A stretch of 64,000 nt of DNA from Bin5 sp009843665 (GCA_965220285.1 OZ244818.1:434001-498000); one strand, 5' to 3'. Positions 49,660 through 58,541 are shown, counted from the stretch's first letter. Made by a program: numbers and translations. Notes: generated from the letters alone by a model not told the origin.

Positions 49660-50637
49660 ATGCGAGAGTTGACATACGTTGAAGCCACCCTGGAGGCGCT
49701 AGACAGCGCGATGGCGCGCGATCCTTCGATCTTCGTTGTGGGCGAAGGGATTGGCGAACGGGGGGGCAACTTCAATACCACCGTGGGTCTGTACGACAAG
49801 TACGGGCCGGAGCGCCTGTGTGACACGCCGATCAGCGAACGCGGCTTTGTCGGAATGTGCGCCGGCGCGGCGATGACCGGAACGCGTCCGGTTGTGGACT
49901 TCATGTTTTTGGACTTTATCCTCGACGCCTTTGGTGAACTGGTCAATCAGATCGCGAAGATGCAGTATATGAGCAGCGGCCGCCTGAAGATGCCAATTCT
50001 TTTACGCGGAGCGATTGGGATAGGGCATTCGGCTGCAACCCATCACTCGGGCAGTTACTATCCAATCTTCGCCCATATTCCCGGATTCAGGGTAGTAGTT
50101 CCAGCCATTCCCAGTGACGCCAAGGGGCTTTTCACCACTGCTCTGCAGAGCGACGACCCCGTGCTTTTTCTTGAACACAAGTCATTGTTGTTCAATCGCG
50201 GCGAAGTGCCGGAAGGTGACTACGCCATTCCATTCGGGCAGGCGCGCATCGCGCGAGAGGGGTCTGACTGCACACTTGTCGCAATTGGATCGATGGTTGA
50301 CAAGTCTGTTGCCGTTAGTAACAGGCTTGCAGAGGATGGGATTTCTGCCGAGGTCATCGATCCGCGCACGATCGCTCCGCTCGATATGGCGACGATCCTG
50401 GAGTCGGTCAGCAAGACGGGACGGCTTCTGATTGTGGACGAGACATTTCAGCCGTGCGGTGTAGGCGCTGAAATTGCGACGCAGGTCATCGACGAGGGAT
50501 TTGACGATTTGGACGCGCCGATTCGCCGCCTGAACGGTGCGCATGTGCCGACGCCTTACAGTCCGCCGTTGGAGCTTGCCATTGTGCCAGAAACGGATGA
50601 CATCGAGCAGAGCATTCGCGACCTGCTTGCTGAATAA
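49660..50637 (+). CDS. TPP-dependent 2-oxoacid (acetoin-type) dehydrogenase E1 component, beta subunit
   Basis: This 325-residue E1beta forms the heterotetramer with E1alpha and contributes the other half of the TPP site. Family landmarks are VVGEGIGERGGNFNTT near 27-42, DTPISERGFVGMCAGAAMTG near 55-74, HHSGSYYPIFAHIPG near 127-141 and the C-terminal TFQPCGVGAEIA near 262-273. ATG 49660 with an AGGTGA site 6 bp upstream is used; GTG 49651 overlaps the E1alpha stop and is an alternative. The close coupling to E1alpha and E2 shows one complex; its E3 subunit is encoded elsewhere. Confidence 0.92.
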   Translation: MRELTYVEATLEALDSAMARDPSIFVVGEGIGERGGNFNTTVGLYDKYGPERLCDTPISERGFVGMCAGAAMTGTRPVVDFMFLDFILDAFGELVNQIAKMQYMSSGRLKMPILLRGAIGIGHSAATHHSGSYYPIFAHIPGFRVVVPAIPSDAKGLFTTALQSDDPVLFLEHKSLLFNRGEVPEGDYAIPFGQARIAREGSDCTLVAIGSMVDKSVAVSNRLAEDGISAEVIDPRTIAPLDMATILESVSKTGRLLIVDETFQPCGVGAEIATQVIDEGFDDLDAPIRRLNGAHVPTPYSPPLELAIVPETDDIEQSIRDLLAE

Positions 50638-50713
50638 CGGAATCATTAGGATTGCGGCGAAAGTGAATGCACAAACGCCTCCTAAACCTAAGCTGTTCAC
50701 TTGAGGAAATCCG

Positions 50714-52093
50714 ATGGCTTACGAAGTGACGATGCCGCGCCTGGGTTGGACGATGGAAGAGGGGGTCTTCGGCGAATGGCTGAAGCAAGACGGAGACGAA
50801 GTCCAGGCGGGGGACTTACTTTTTACAGTGGAGGGCGACAAGGCTACGCAGGAGGTCGAAGTATTCGAGTCCGGAATCCTGCATCTGCCCTCCAATGCGC
50901 CGACACCCGGTGACGTCATTCCCGTGGGTGCGCTGCTGGCCTATATCGTACAGGCAGGTGAATCGCTACCCGCGGAGAGTAGCGTGTCCCTTCCAATAGA
51001 AGGGCAGGAGAGGCAGGCCAGCATAGCGAGTCCTACTGGTACTGCAGAGCCCGCTTTCCAGGGGAATCCGGCGACGAAAACGGTCGCCGCGAACGGTGGC
51101 GGCGCTCCAACCATCAGCCCCCGTGCGCGGCGAGTAGCCGGGGAGCTGGGTGTGGATTGGACCCAGTTGTCAGGGAGCGGACGAACAGGACGAATTATCG
51201 AGCGGGACGTGCGCGCCGCGGCTGAGAGGATTGCTGAACCTGTTGAGGTGGACATGTCGCCGGTGGCACGTCGAATGGCTGCGGAAGCGGGCATTTCGTT
51301 GGAAGAGTTGGCGGAGGTCAGGCCGGGCGGTCGGATTCAGCGCGAGGACGTTGAGGCTGCCATCGCGGCGCGCCGTCAGCCTGTGCTTGCGGACGAGACA
51401 GCGTCGCAAGTCCTGCCACACACACGCATCCGCCAGATAACGGCCCATCGGATGGCGGAGAGTGCGCACACGACCGCACCCGTCACGTTGACGACCGAGG
51501 CCGATGCCACCGAACTGGTGGCGTTGCGTGAACAACTGAAGTCAAGCTATGCTCGACGCGGGCTGGCCGTACCCAGTTACAACGACATCTATGTCAAGTT
51601 AACTGCTGCCGCGTTGCAGGAACATCCCACGCTAAATTCCAGCTGGGGCGATGAAGGAATTGCTCTTCACAGTGACATCCACATCGGTTTTGCAGTCGAG
51701 ACCGAGCAGGGGCTTCTGGCGCCCGTGCTGCGGGACGTCCCGACAAAGTCGTTGCGCGTAATCGCGGCCGAGTCTGCCAGCTTGATCGAGGGCTCACACC
51801 AGGAACGACTGAGTCATGAGGCGATGCAGGGAGGAACGTTCACGATTACGAATCTGGGCATGTACGGCATTGACACCTTCACCCCCATCATCAATCTGCC
51901 CCAAGCCGCCATACTGGGAATCGGGCGAATCGTCTGCAAACCGGCCGTCCACGAAGGGGAGGTCGTTCCGCGTCAGATGGTTGCTCTCAGCCTGACCTTT
52001 GATCATCGCGTCGTGGACGGGGCGCCGGCGGCGCGTTTCCTCAACACTGTGCGCGAGTACCTCTCCGAGCCGGTACTTTGGCTCACAGCGTGA
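50714..52093 (+). CDS. Dihydrolipoyllysine acyltransferase (E2) with two subunit-binding domains
   Basis: This 459-residue E2 core transfers the acyl group from lipoate to CoA. In order: one lipoyl domain (about 1-82, lipoylated K43 in EGDKATQE), a linker, a first peripheral subunit-binding domain (about 134-170, ISPRARRVAGELGVDW), a second one (about 180-217, MSPVARRMAAEAGISL) and the catalytic domain (about 235-459) with H431 in DHRVVDG. Most E2 proteins have a single such domain. Two could hold E1 and E3 at once or recruit a borrowed E3, since no lipoamide dehydrogenase gene is present. It is the last gene of the cassette, before a terminator. Confidence 0.92.
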   Translation: MAYEVTMPRLGWTMEEGVFGEWLKQDGDEVQAGDLLFTVEGDKATQEVEVFESGILHLPSNAPTPGDVIPVGALLAYIVQAGESLPAESSVSLPIEGQERQASIASPTGTAEPAFQGNPATKTVAANGGGAPTISPRARRVAGELGVDWTQLSGSGRTGRIIERDVRAAAERIAEPVEVDMSPVARRMAAEAGISLEELAEVRPGGRIQREDVEAAIAARRQPVLADETASQVLPHTRIRQITAHRMAESAHTTAPVTLTTEADATELVALREQLKSSYARRGLAVPSYNDIYVKLTAAALQEHPTLNSSWGDEGIALHSDIHIGFAVETEQGLLAPVLRDVPTKSLRVIAAESASLIEGSHQERLSHEAMQGGTFTITNLGMYGIDTFTPIINLPQAAILGIGRIVCKPAVHEGEVVPRQMVALSLTFDHRVVDGAPAARFLNTVREYLSEPVLWLTA

Positions 52094-52110
52094 CAGCTTC
52101 TTACACCGTG

Positions 52111-52132
52111 GTAGGTGCCGGCCTACTTTTTT
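52111..52132 (+). terminator. Terminator of the importer-2 catabolic operon
   Basis: GTAGG (52111-52115) and CCTAC (52122-52126) form a short stem with loop TGCCGG, followed by six T residues. The stem is only 5 bp but GC-flanked, and it lies 18 bp after the E2 stop codon. Confidence 0.6.
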
Positions 52133-52499
52133 CCAGCTTCTCACCTGCTTCTCTGCCTCTCGCTCAGCCTCATTCAGCAAGAACCTCGCAGCTTTCATAT
52201 TGATTCTCAGCCTGAAGGTGCCCATGCGAGCATATTTGGCAGGCCGCACTTTTTTGCCGTCCAAGCGCGTTTGCTCACAAAGGGATGGCGATAGCCGGGT
52301 AGTTGATCGACCCTGAAAAAGTGCAGCTGCTTGCAGTAAGATTCTCGAATGCCTGATGCCGACGCCTTCGTGACGGAATACAGTGGTTGAGCATGTGAAA
52401 AAATTGACAATATGTCCGATTTCCTTAGGATTAGCTGAAGCCCCGACAGGTGAACTTCACAGGTAGTCAGAATCGAATTCACAGAGGAGATGCCCAACA
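52133..52499. other. Intergenic region before importer 3
   Basis: This 367-bp stretch contains a promoter candidate near its end (52404-52431) and no supported gene. A minus-strand frame covering 52207-52506 shows no family signature. Confidence 0.5.
52404..52431 (+). promoter_or_regulatory. Candidate promoter for importer 3
   Basis: A perfect TTGACA (52404-52409) and TAGGAT (52426-52431) are 16 bp apart, with the start expected near 52438, about 62 nt upstream of the binding-protein ATG. Confidence 0.6.
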
Positions 52500-53822
52500 A
52501 TGACACAGAGAGAGGCCCTGTCCAGACGAACTTTTCTCAAGTTAAGTGGGACGATTACGGGCACGGCTGTATTGGCAGCTTGCGCGCCCGTTGCCGCACC
52601 CGCAGACGACGGCGGAATGGGCGGAGGAGCGATGGCGGAGCCGGTTACGATCCGATACGGTCGTCATGATCCGGCCGCGGGCGTTGCGACAACGTTAGAA
52701 TCATTTCATGAAGAGCATCCCAACATCGTGGTCAGCGTTGAGCAGATCGGCGAATTTCATGCCAAGATTCCGGCGCTGGCAGCAGCCGGCACACTGCCCG
52801 ACGTCGTTCGCAGCTGGGAGGCGATGGCGCTCGACATGGGGCGAAACAATCAGTTTATCGATATTCAACCCTATGTCGATGGCGAACCCGGTTACGATGC
52901 TGACGACTTCTATGAGAACTGGTGGAATTACCCGGTCGTGGAAGGGAAGCGCTTCGGAATTCCCGATGCGGCCGCGCCCCATATAACCTTTTACAACGCC
53001 GACCTATTCGACGCCGCGGGTGTCGAGTATCCCAACAAGGACAGCTTTACCTGGACCGACTTCGAGGAGAAGGCCCGCGGCATTAGCGATCCTGACAACA
53101 AGATCTGGGGGTCGGAGACGATACCGGTCGGCTGGCACATGTACAGTGTCAAGCAGGCATGGCAGAATGGCGGCAGCTATTACAGCCCAGATTTCCGCGA
53201 GTGCTGGCTTGACAAAGAGGAGACGATTCAGGCGATTCAGTTCTGGGCCGATATGCTGCTCGATGGCAATGTGATGCCCTCGCCGTCTCAGATTGTCGGT
53301 ATCGGTGGCGCGGGCGCGGCCGCAGAGCTCCTGGCCGCCGGCAAGATCGGTATGCAGCGCATGGGGTCCTGGGTAACCGGAAGTCTTGTCGACGCCGGCT
53401 TCCGCTTCAATGTTGTTGCCGAGCCCAGCCAGGCCCGCCGCGATACCATCACGCACGGCGCTTTCAACAATATTGCAACAACCTCCGAGAATAAGGATAC
53501 GGCCTGGATCTGGCTCAACTACAACACGAGCACGCAGGGCATTTACAACTATGCCTCGAATGCGAACTTCCCGGGCACACGTCGCTCATCGAATGAAATC
53601 GAACCCTTCCCCTGGGTCGCGGATGTTGAATTCGAAGTCGATTGGGATGTCGTACCCGACGCATTGACATACGGGCATATCTTGCCGGGACCGGCCAATG
53701 AGGGCGAAGCCCTGAAGCTCATCGGCGATGCGCTGGATAAGGTGTATTCCGGTGATGCCCAAGCCGCAGACATCTTCCCCGAAGTTGCGCCCAAGGTAAC
53801 GGCCGTAATTTCGGATGTTTAG
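52500..53822 (+). CDS. Extracellular solute-binding lipoprotein, importer 3 (Tat signal)
   Basis: This 440-residue substrate-binding protein has the twin-arginine motif SRRTFLKLSG (8-17), a hydrophobic stretch and lipobox VLAAC with cysteine 28. The mature N-terminus is a Pro/Gly/Met linker. The rest follows the family-1 sugar-binding fold (VTIRYGRHDPAAGVATTLESF near 47-67, typical ending DALDKVYSGDAQAADIFPEV). GAGGAGATG-rich sequence just upstream provides the ribosome site. The ligand is unknown; the downstream rhamnonate-dehydratase-like gene suggests a deoxysugar acid or its parent sugar. A strong stem-loop separates it from the permeases. Confidence 0.9.
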   Translation: MTQREALSRRTFLKLSGTITGTAVLAACAPVAAPADDGGMGGGAMAEPVTIRYGRHDPAAGVATTLESFHEEHPNIVVSVEQIGEFHAKIPALAAAGTLPDVVRSWEAMALDMGRNNQFIDIQPYVDGEPGYDADDFYENWWNYPVVEGKRFGIPDAAAPHITFYNADLFDAAGVEYPNKDSFTWTDFEEKARGISDPDNKIWGSETIPVGWHMYSVKQAWQNGGSYYSPDFRECWLDKEETIQAIQFWADMLLDGNVMPSPSQIVGIGGAGAAAELLAAGKIGMQRMGSWVTGSLVDAGFRFNVVAEPSQARRDTITHGAFNNIATTSENKDTAWIWLNYNTSTQGIYNYASNANFPGTRRSSNEIEPFPWVADVEFEVDWDVVPDALTYGHILPGPANEGEALKLIGDALDKVYSGDAQAADIFPEVAPKVTAVISDV

Positions 53823-53843
53823 ACCGACAATCTGAGTTCAGAT

Positions 53844-53884
53844 AGTTCGCGAAGGCAATATTGGCCTTTTTGCCTTCGCGAGCT
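53844..53884 (+). repeat. Intercistronic stem-loop after binding-protein gene 3
   Basis: TCGCGAAGGCA (53847-53857) and TGCCTTCGCGA (53871-53881) form a perfect 11-bp stem, extendable to 14 bp with one G-U pair, with a 13-nt loop. No long T-tract follows. It lies 22 bp after the stop codon, as in importers 2 and 4. Confidence 0.75.
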
Positions 53885-53979
53885 TCTTCAGTTCAGAAGA
53901 TTACTCGCTTGCGAACCGGCCGCTACGCCAGTGCCGCGTGACCGGCCAGTGAAATCGTGTCGCCTGAGGGCAGTAATTC

Positions 53980-54906
53980 GTGACCACTGCGGGTCTTTCA
54001 CGTGCAAATAGCTTTTGGCAGAGCAGGCGTTTTCGCGACGCCATGGTCGCATATGCCTTCATCTTGCCTTGGGTCATAGGCTTTATTCTCTTCGTCGGCG
54101 GCCCTATCGTGGCATCTTTCGTGCTCAGTTTTTTTCGCTGGAAGATGATCGCGCCGCCTAAGTTTTACGGCCTGACCCATTACATTAGCATGGTCACCAC
54201 AGATGAACTGTTTCGCATTTCGATCTGGGTGACGTTCAAGTTTGTGATCATCTCAGTTCCAGTCAGCCAAGTGCTGGCCTTGGGGTTGGCGCTGCTACTG
54301 AACCAGCGGATTAAGGGTCTCGGATTCTGGCGCTCGGCCTTCTATCTGCCTGCTGTTGTGAGCGGCGTGGCGGGGTCGATCATTTGGGTGTGGATGTATC
54401 ACGTTGAGTTGGGGATCGTGAACAATGGTCTGGCGCTGATGGGACTGGAGGGACGAAACTGGCTCTATGACCGGGAGTTGGTGCTGGGTTCGCTTATCGT
54501 CAAGAGCCTCTGGAATATCGGCATCCCCATGGTCATCTATCTGGCCGCCTTGCAGGGAATGCCACAGCAGCTATATGAAGCGGCCGACATTGACGGCTCC
54601 GGGGAAATTTCCAAGTTCTTCGCCATCACACTGCCCATGCTATCTCCTGCCGTCTTTTTCAATATCGTCATGGGCATCATCGCTTCCGTGCAGACCTTTG
54701 CGGAACCCTACGTGATGACCGGAGGCGGCCCGGACAATGCGACCCTCTTTCTGGGACTCCATCTCTATCAGAACGCATTTCACTACCTGAAAATGGGCTA
54801 TGCCTCGGCCATGGCCTGGATAATGTTCTTGCTTATTTTCGGGCTGACGGTCTTCCAATTCGGCCTTGCAGGCCGCTGGGTCTACTACGAGGGCGGCGCG
54901 CGCTAA
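53980..54906 (+). CDS. Sugar ABC transporter permease (MalF-type), importer 3
   Basis: This 308-residue six-helix inner-membrane permease starts at GTG 53980 with TGAGGG 10 bp upstream. The first helix AYAFILPWVIGFILFVGGPIVASFVLSFF is typical. The EAA loop PQQLYEAADIDGSGEISKFFAI is near 196-217 and the periplasmic-facing MTGGGPDNATLFLGLHLY segment, a hallmark of MalF-like proteins, is near 246-263. It is 157 bp from the binding-protein gene, holding the stem-loop, and 18 bp from the second permease. Confidence 0.92.
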   Translation: MTTAGLSRANSFWQSRRFRDAMVAYAFILPWVIGFILFVGGPIVASFVLSFFRWKMIAPPKFYGLTHYISMVTTDELFRISIWVTFKFVIISVPVSQVLALGLALLLNQRIKGLGFWRSAFYLPAVVSGVAGSIIWVWMYHVELGIVNNGLALMGLEGRNWLYDRELVLGSLIVKSLWNIGIPMVIYLAALQGMPQQLYEAADIDGSGEISKFFAITLPMLSPAVFFNIVMGIIASVQTFAEPYVMTGGGPDNATLFLGLHLYQNAFHYLKMGYASAMAWIMFLLIFGLTVFQFGLAGRWVYYEGGAR

Positions 54907-54924
54907 CCTGCGGGGAGAACTAGA

Positions 54925-55869
54925 GTGGCAGTTGGAAACGAAACGGTCCATGCAACTGAACATCTGCACAGTGAGGCCTATTCGCGACCCAGCTGGCTGC
55001 GAACGCTCTTGCTTGGCAATCGATTCCAGACCGGGCTGTTGCGGTTAATTATAGTCTACGCGCTGCTTGTTTTCTGCGCCTTTCTGTTCCTCTTACCGTT
55101 CTATTGGATGGTAAACACTGCACTAAAGCCACCCAACCAGGTCTTCACACTGCCGCCCACGTGGATACCCAAGCCGGTCATGTGGTCGAATTTCCTAACC
55201 GCTTTTACAGTCCAGTACGAGACGGACCCACCTGTCTACAACTATGCGTTGAATACGGCGATCGTAACGGTGAATGGCGTCGTCTCGACGATATTTTCCA
55301 GTGCGCTGGTGGCGTATGCCTTTGCCCGGTTGGAGTTCCCGGGCAAGAACGTAATATTTCTGGGAATATTGAGCACGCTCATGATCCCGTTTGCGGTCGT
55401 GATGGTGCCTCAGTTCATCATTTGGCGGTATTTAAACTGGCTGGACACGTTGTGGCCGCTGATGATTCCGCACTGGTTCGGGTCGGCGTGGAACATCTTT
55501 CTGCTGCGCCAGTTTTTCATGACGATTCCGCGAGAGTATGACGAAGCGGCCTATCTCGACGGTGCGTCGCGTTGGCACATCTTCATCCGAATAATTCTGC
55601 CTCTCTCAAAGCCGGCCCTGGCGGCTGTCGCCGTGTTTGCCTTCGTTTTCTTCTGGAACGATTTTCTGGGTCCGCTGATCATTCTGTCGACGCCAGAAAA
55701 CTTTACGCTGACACTGTTCCTGGCGAACTTCAATGTCGCGTACAGGGGTACGCCGTGGCATCTGTACATGGCCGCCGCTCTCATCATCATTCTCCCTTGC
55801 CTAATCCTGTTTTTCTTTTCTCAGAACGCATTTCTTAAAGGCATCACGGTTACCGACCTGAAGGGTTGA
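54925..55869 (+). CDS. Sugar ABC transporter permease (MalG-type), importer 3
   Basis: This 314-residue permease starts at GTG 54925 with GGGGAG 8 bp upstream. It has a longer hydrophilic N-terminus (about 30 residues) than most MalG-like proteins, then six helices. The YAFARLEFPGKNVIF block is near 130-144, the EAA loop IPREYDEAAYLDGASRWHIFIRI near 206-228, and the sequence ends NAFLKGITVTDLKG as expected. It starts 18 bp after the MalF-type gene and is followed 62 bp later by the dehydratase gene. Confidence 0.92.
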   Translation: MAVGNETVHATEHLHSEAYSRPSWLRTLLLGNRFQTGLLRLIIVYALLVFCAFLFLLPFYWMVNTALKPPNQVFTLPPTWIPKPVMWSNFLTAFTVQYETDPPVYNYALNTAIVTVNGVVSTIFSSALVAYAFARLEFPGKNVIFLGILSTLMIPFAVVMVPQFIIWRYLNWLDTLWPLMIPHWFGSAWNIFLLRQFFMTIPREYDEAAYLDGASRWHIFIRIILPLSKPALAAVAVFAFVFFWNDFLGPLIILSTPENFTLTLFLANFNVAYRGTPWHLYMAAALIIILPCLILFFFSQNAFLKGITVTDLKG

Positions 55870-55931
55870 GTTCAGCCGCTCCTTTCACGGGTCTTTCTGC
55901 AGGACCTTCCTTCACAGATACTGAGGCACTC

Positions 55932-57098
55932 ATGAAAATCAAAGAAATCCGCGCATTTGAGATTGCTGCCGAGGCACAGCCGCAGACGAAGCCGCGTACG
56001 CCAAGCCGGGCCGATACCATTCATATGAACCGTCCCATGGCACGCTATCCCCGCTTTCCCAACGGCGAGGGGCACGTTTCGATGGCCCCCTGGAAACGGC
56101 CGGCCGTGCTGGTTACAGCTGAGGACGGCACGCAAGGCTTCGGTATCTCCCTCTACGGACCGGTCGTGACGAGTTTGATCAACGAGCATTTCGGTCCTAA
56201 TCTGGTCGGTGAGAACGCGATGGCGACTGAGAAACTGTGGGATATGATGGTGCGGCTCTCGACCGCTTTCAGCCCTACAAGCATGACCAGTTACGCGATC
56301 AGCGCGCTCGACGTGGCCTTGTGGGACCTGAAGGGGAAGCTGCTGGGTCTGCCGGTGTACGAGTTACTGGGAGGGCCGCAGAAGGAGAAGATCTTCTGTT
56401 ACGCGTCGGGATTCGACCAGGAATGGTACATGGAGCTGGGTTTCAAGGCGACAAAGCTATTCAGCCCCTGGGGACCTGAACAGGGGCTGGAAGGTCTCAA
56501 CAGGCTGGAGGAACTGGTGGCAAGCACACGGGAAACCATCGGGGACGAAGTGGAGTTGATGTTGGACGGCTGGACGGCGTATGATCCCGAATACACGGTG
56601 CGGGTTGCCGAGCGGATGCGGCCCTACAACCTCAAATGGCTGGAGGACTATATCCAGCCGGAAGACCTTTTGGGTTACGAGTCGATCCGCCTGCGGTTGC
56701 CGTGGCAGACCCTGGCCACTGGAGAGCACTGGTACAACCTGGCGCCGTTTGCGCACGCTGCGGGAAAGCGGCTCGTGGACATTTTCCAGCCGGACGTGCT
56801 TTGGTGCGGCGGAATCACCGCGGCAGCCAAGATCTGCCACCTGGCGCAGGCGAATAACATTTCTGTCATCGCACACGGCGGGATGAACTACCCCTTTGGG
56901 CAGCATTTGTCGATGGCGATGCCAGCGGTCACTTGGGGGGAACGCTCGGAAAGTGTCTCTGCCCCCGGCGTGCCATTGGAGGAGATGGTCAAACTGCCAG
57001 GCACCGCGGTCATCAAAGACGGTTACTTGCGGCCCAGCGACGCGCCAGGTTTTGGTCTCGAAATCAACGATGCGTGGCTGGAACAGGTCACTGTCTGA
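55932..57098 (+). CDS. L-rhamnonate dehydratase-like enolase-superfamily enzyme
   Basis: This 388-residue enzyme resembles the rhamnonate dehydratase subgroup, which converts L-rhamnonate and related acids to 2-keto-3-deoxy acids. Candidate metal and acid/base residues are D212 (LMLDGWTA), E238 (WLEDYIQPED), E265 (ATGEHWYN) and H315 (IAHGGMNYPFGQHLS). The spacing D-26-E-27-E matches that of RhmD. The extended N-terminal segment with MARYPRFP is also seen in that subgroup. ATG 55932 with a GAGG upstream is chosen; an in-frame ATG at 55866 overlaps the permease stop. It belongs to the importer-3 operon, so it probably acts on the imported compound. Confidence 0.85.
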   Translation: MKIKEIRAFEIAAEAQPQTKPRTPSRADTIHMNRPMARYPRFPNGEGHVSMAPWKRPAVLVTAEDGTQGFGISLYGPVVTSLINEHFGPNLVGENAMATEKLWDMMVRLSTAFSPTSMTSYAISALDVALWDLKGKLLGLPVYELLGGPQKEKIFCYASGFDQEWYMELGFKATKLFSPWGPEQGLEGLNRLEELVASTRETIGDEVELMLDGWTAYDPEYTVRVAERMRPYNLKWLEDYIQPEDLLGYESIRLRLPWQTLATGEHWYNLAPFAHAAGKRLVDIFQPDVLWCGGITAAAKICHLAQANNISVIAHGGMNYPFGQHLSMAMPAVTWGERSESVSAPGVPLEEMVKLPGTAVIKDGYLRPSDAPGFGLEINDAWLEQVTV

Positions 57099-57191
57099 GT
57101 CGAGGCTGGGAAGGGTGCGCCCGAGCGGTAACGGATCATTGCGACCGAGCAACTAGAATTCATTTGGCTTTACTGAACTGGAGAAAATCCC

Positions 57192-58259
57192 ATGGAACTC
57201 GGCTATTTTCTGATGCCCGTTCACCCTCCTGAAAAGGACTTTACGCAGAGTCTTGAAGAGGACCTGGAGTTGATCGTGCGGGCCGAAGCGCTGGGGTACT
57301 CCGAGGCCTGGATTGGCCAGCATCACTCGGTCAAGTGGGAGCCGATGCCGTCGAACGACGTCTTTATCGCAAATGCTATGGCCCGCACCAGCACGATCAA
57401 GTTCGGGACGGGCGTGACGATTGCACCCTTTCATCACCCGGTCAACGTGGCGGTCCGCCTGTCAATGCTGGACCACCTCTCGCGCGGCCGACTGATGTGC
57501 GGTTTCGGCCAGACCGGGATTCCCACGGATCTCAGCCTGTTCAACCTGCCGGCGGATCCAAGAGTACTAGGACTGATGACGGTCGAGAGCATTAACATGG
57601 TGTTGAAGCTGTGGACGACAGACGCTCCCTTCGACTTCAAGGGCGACTACTGGCATGTACATATAGACGAGACCCGCCCGGACATCGGATTGGGCGAGAT
57701 CCTGCGGCCTTACCAGAAACCGCATCCTCCGGTGGCGATGGCGGTCCTGAAGGGCACTTCGATGGCGGCGCGCATGGCAGGGCAACGCGGTTTTTTCCCT
57801 GTGAGCACAAATCTGGTTCCCATGTCGACTCTGGCTGAGCACTGGGAGACCTTCTGCGCCGGCGCACATGAAGCCGGCCGCGAGACGCCCGATCGGAGTA
57901 TCTGGCGGATAGCGCGCAACATCTTTGTTGGCGAGACGAAAGAGGAGGCGTTCGATTTTGCTCTTAACAGCGCCTTCGGACGCTCATTCGCCTATCTGAT
58001 CGATTTGATCGGGCCCGGGCGCCTCGACGGGTGGAAAGAGGACCCGGAGATGCCGGACGAGGAAGTTACGGCAGAGTACGCGGTGCGGCGGCTGGCGATT
58101 GTCGGTGACGTGGACGAGTGCATCCGCCGTCTGCAGGAGATTCAGGAGATTACGGGGGGCTTTGGAACACTGCTGGCCATCGGCCATGACTGGGATGACA
58201 AGCCGCGCTGGCTGCGGTCGATGGAGCTGTTGAAGAATGAGGTTATCCCGGCGTTGTAG
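57192..58259 (+). CDS. LLM-class flavin-dependent oxidoreductase (luciferase-like monooxygenase fold)
   Basis: This 355-residue TIM-barrel protein likely uses FMN, F420 or reduced flavin. It opens MELGYFLMPVHPPEKDF, has an EAWIGQHH block near 39-46 and the GTGVTIAPFHHPVNVA region near 72-87, all typical of the bacterial luciferase-like family. Many members oxygenate or desulfonate small molecules, but the reaction is not predictable here. It is 93 bp after the rhamnonate-dehydratase-like gene and last in the importer-3 operon. Its presence beside a dehydratase suggests oxygen-dependent processing of a modified sugar, for example a methylated or sulfonated one; this is inference. Confidence 0.85.
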   Translation: MELGYFLMPVHPPEKDFTQSLEEDLELIVRAEALGYSEAWIGQHHSVKWEPMPSNDVFIANAMARTSTIKFGTGVTIAPFHHPVNVAVRLSMLDHLSRGRLMCGFGQTGIPTDLSLFNLPADPRVLGLMTVESINMVLKLWTTDAPFDFKGDYWHVHIDETRPDIGLGEILRPYQKPHPPVAMAVLKGTSMAARMAGQRGFFPVSTNLVPMSTLAEHWETFCAGAHEAGRETPDRSIWRIARNIFVGETKEEAFDFALNSAFGRSFAYLIDLIGPGRLDGWKEDPEMPDEEVTAEYAVRRLAIVGDVDECIRRLQEIQEITGGFGTLLAIGHDWDDKPRWLRSMELLKNEVIPAL

Positions 58260-58520
58260 GACAGTTGACGACGCCAGAGACTGTGACTCAGATGGGCAAA
58301 ATAGCGAGTGATGCGGTTGGCGCTTCGCCGACAGAAATCTAGACGACTTGTTGTGCGGGACACGCGGGTACTCGCCATTCCTTAGGAGATGGTTCCGATT
58401 CATCTCGACTAGCCTTCTCCGCCAGACCTCGTTGCAGGGTAAGTCGAATCGGGCCAGTGGCGGCCGAACCTTGATGAAGACGGAGCAAGGAGGATTTGAC
58501 AGAAACGTTTATCTGCGCTA

Positions 58521-58541
58521 AACCACTTGCGGTGGTTGACT
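58521..58541. promoter_or_regulatory. Inverted repeat overlapping a possible -35 box
   Basis: AACCAC (58521-58526) and GTGGTT (58532-58537) are perfect arms around TTGCG; TTGACT (58536-58541) begins within the second arm. A -10 match is only TATTCT at 58557-58562 with a short 15-bp spacer, so the promoter is uncertain. Confidence 0.35.

Noticed and set aside
47792..49675. 627-codon minus-strand open frame opposite the SDR and E1alpha genes
   Set aside because: Shadow of well-supported plus-strand genes; composition is Arg/His-rich and unlike a protein family.
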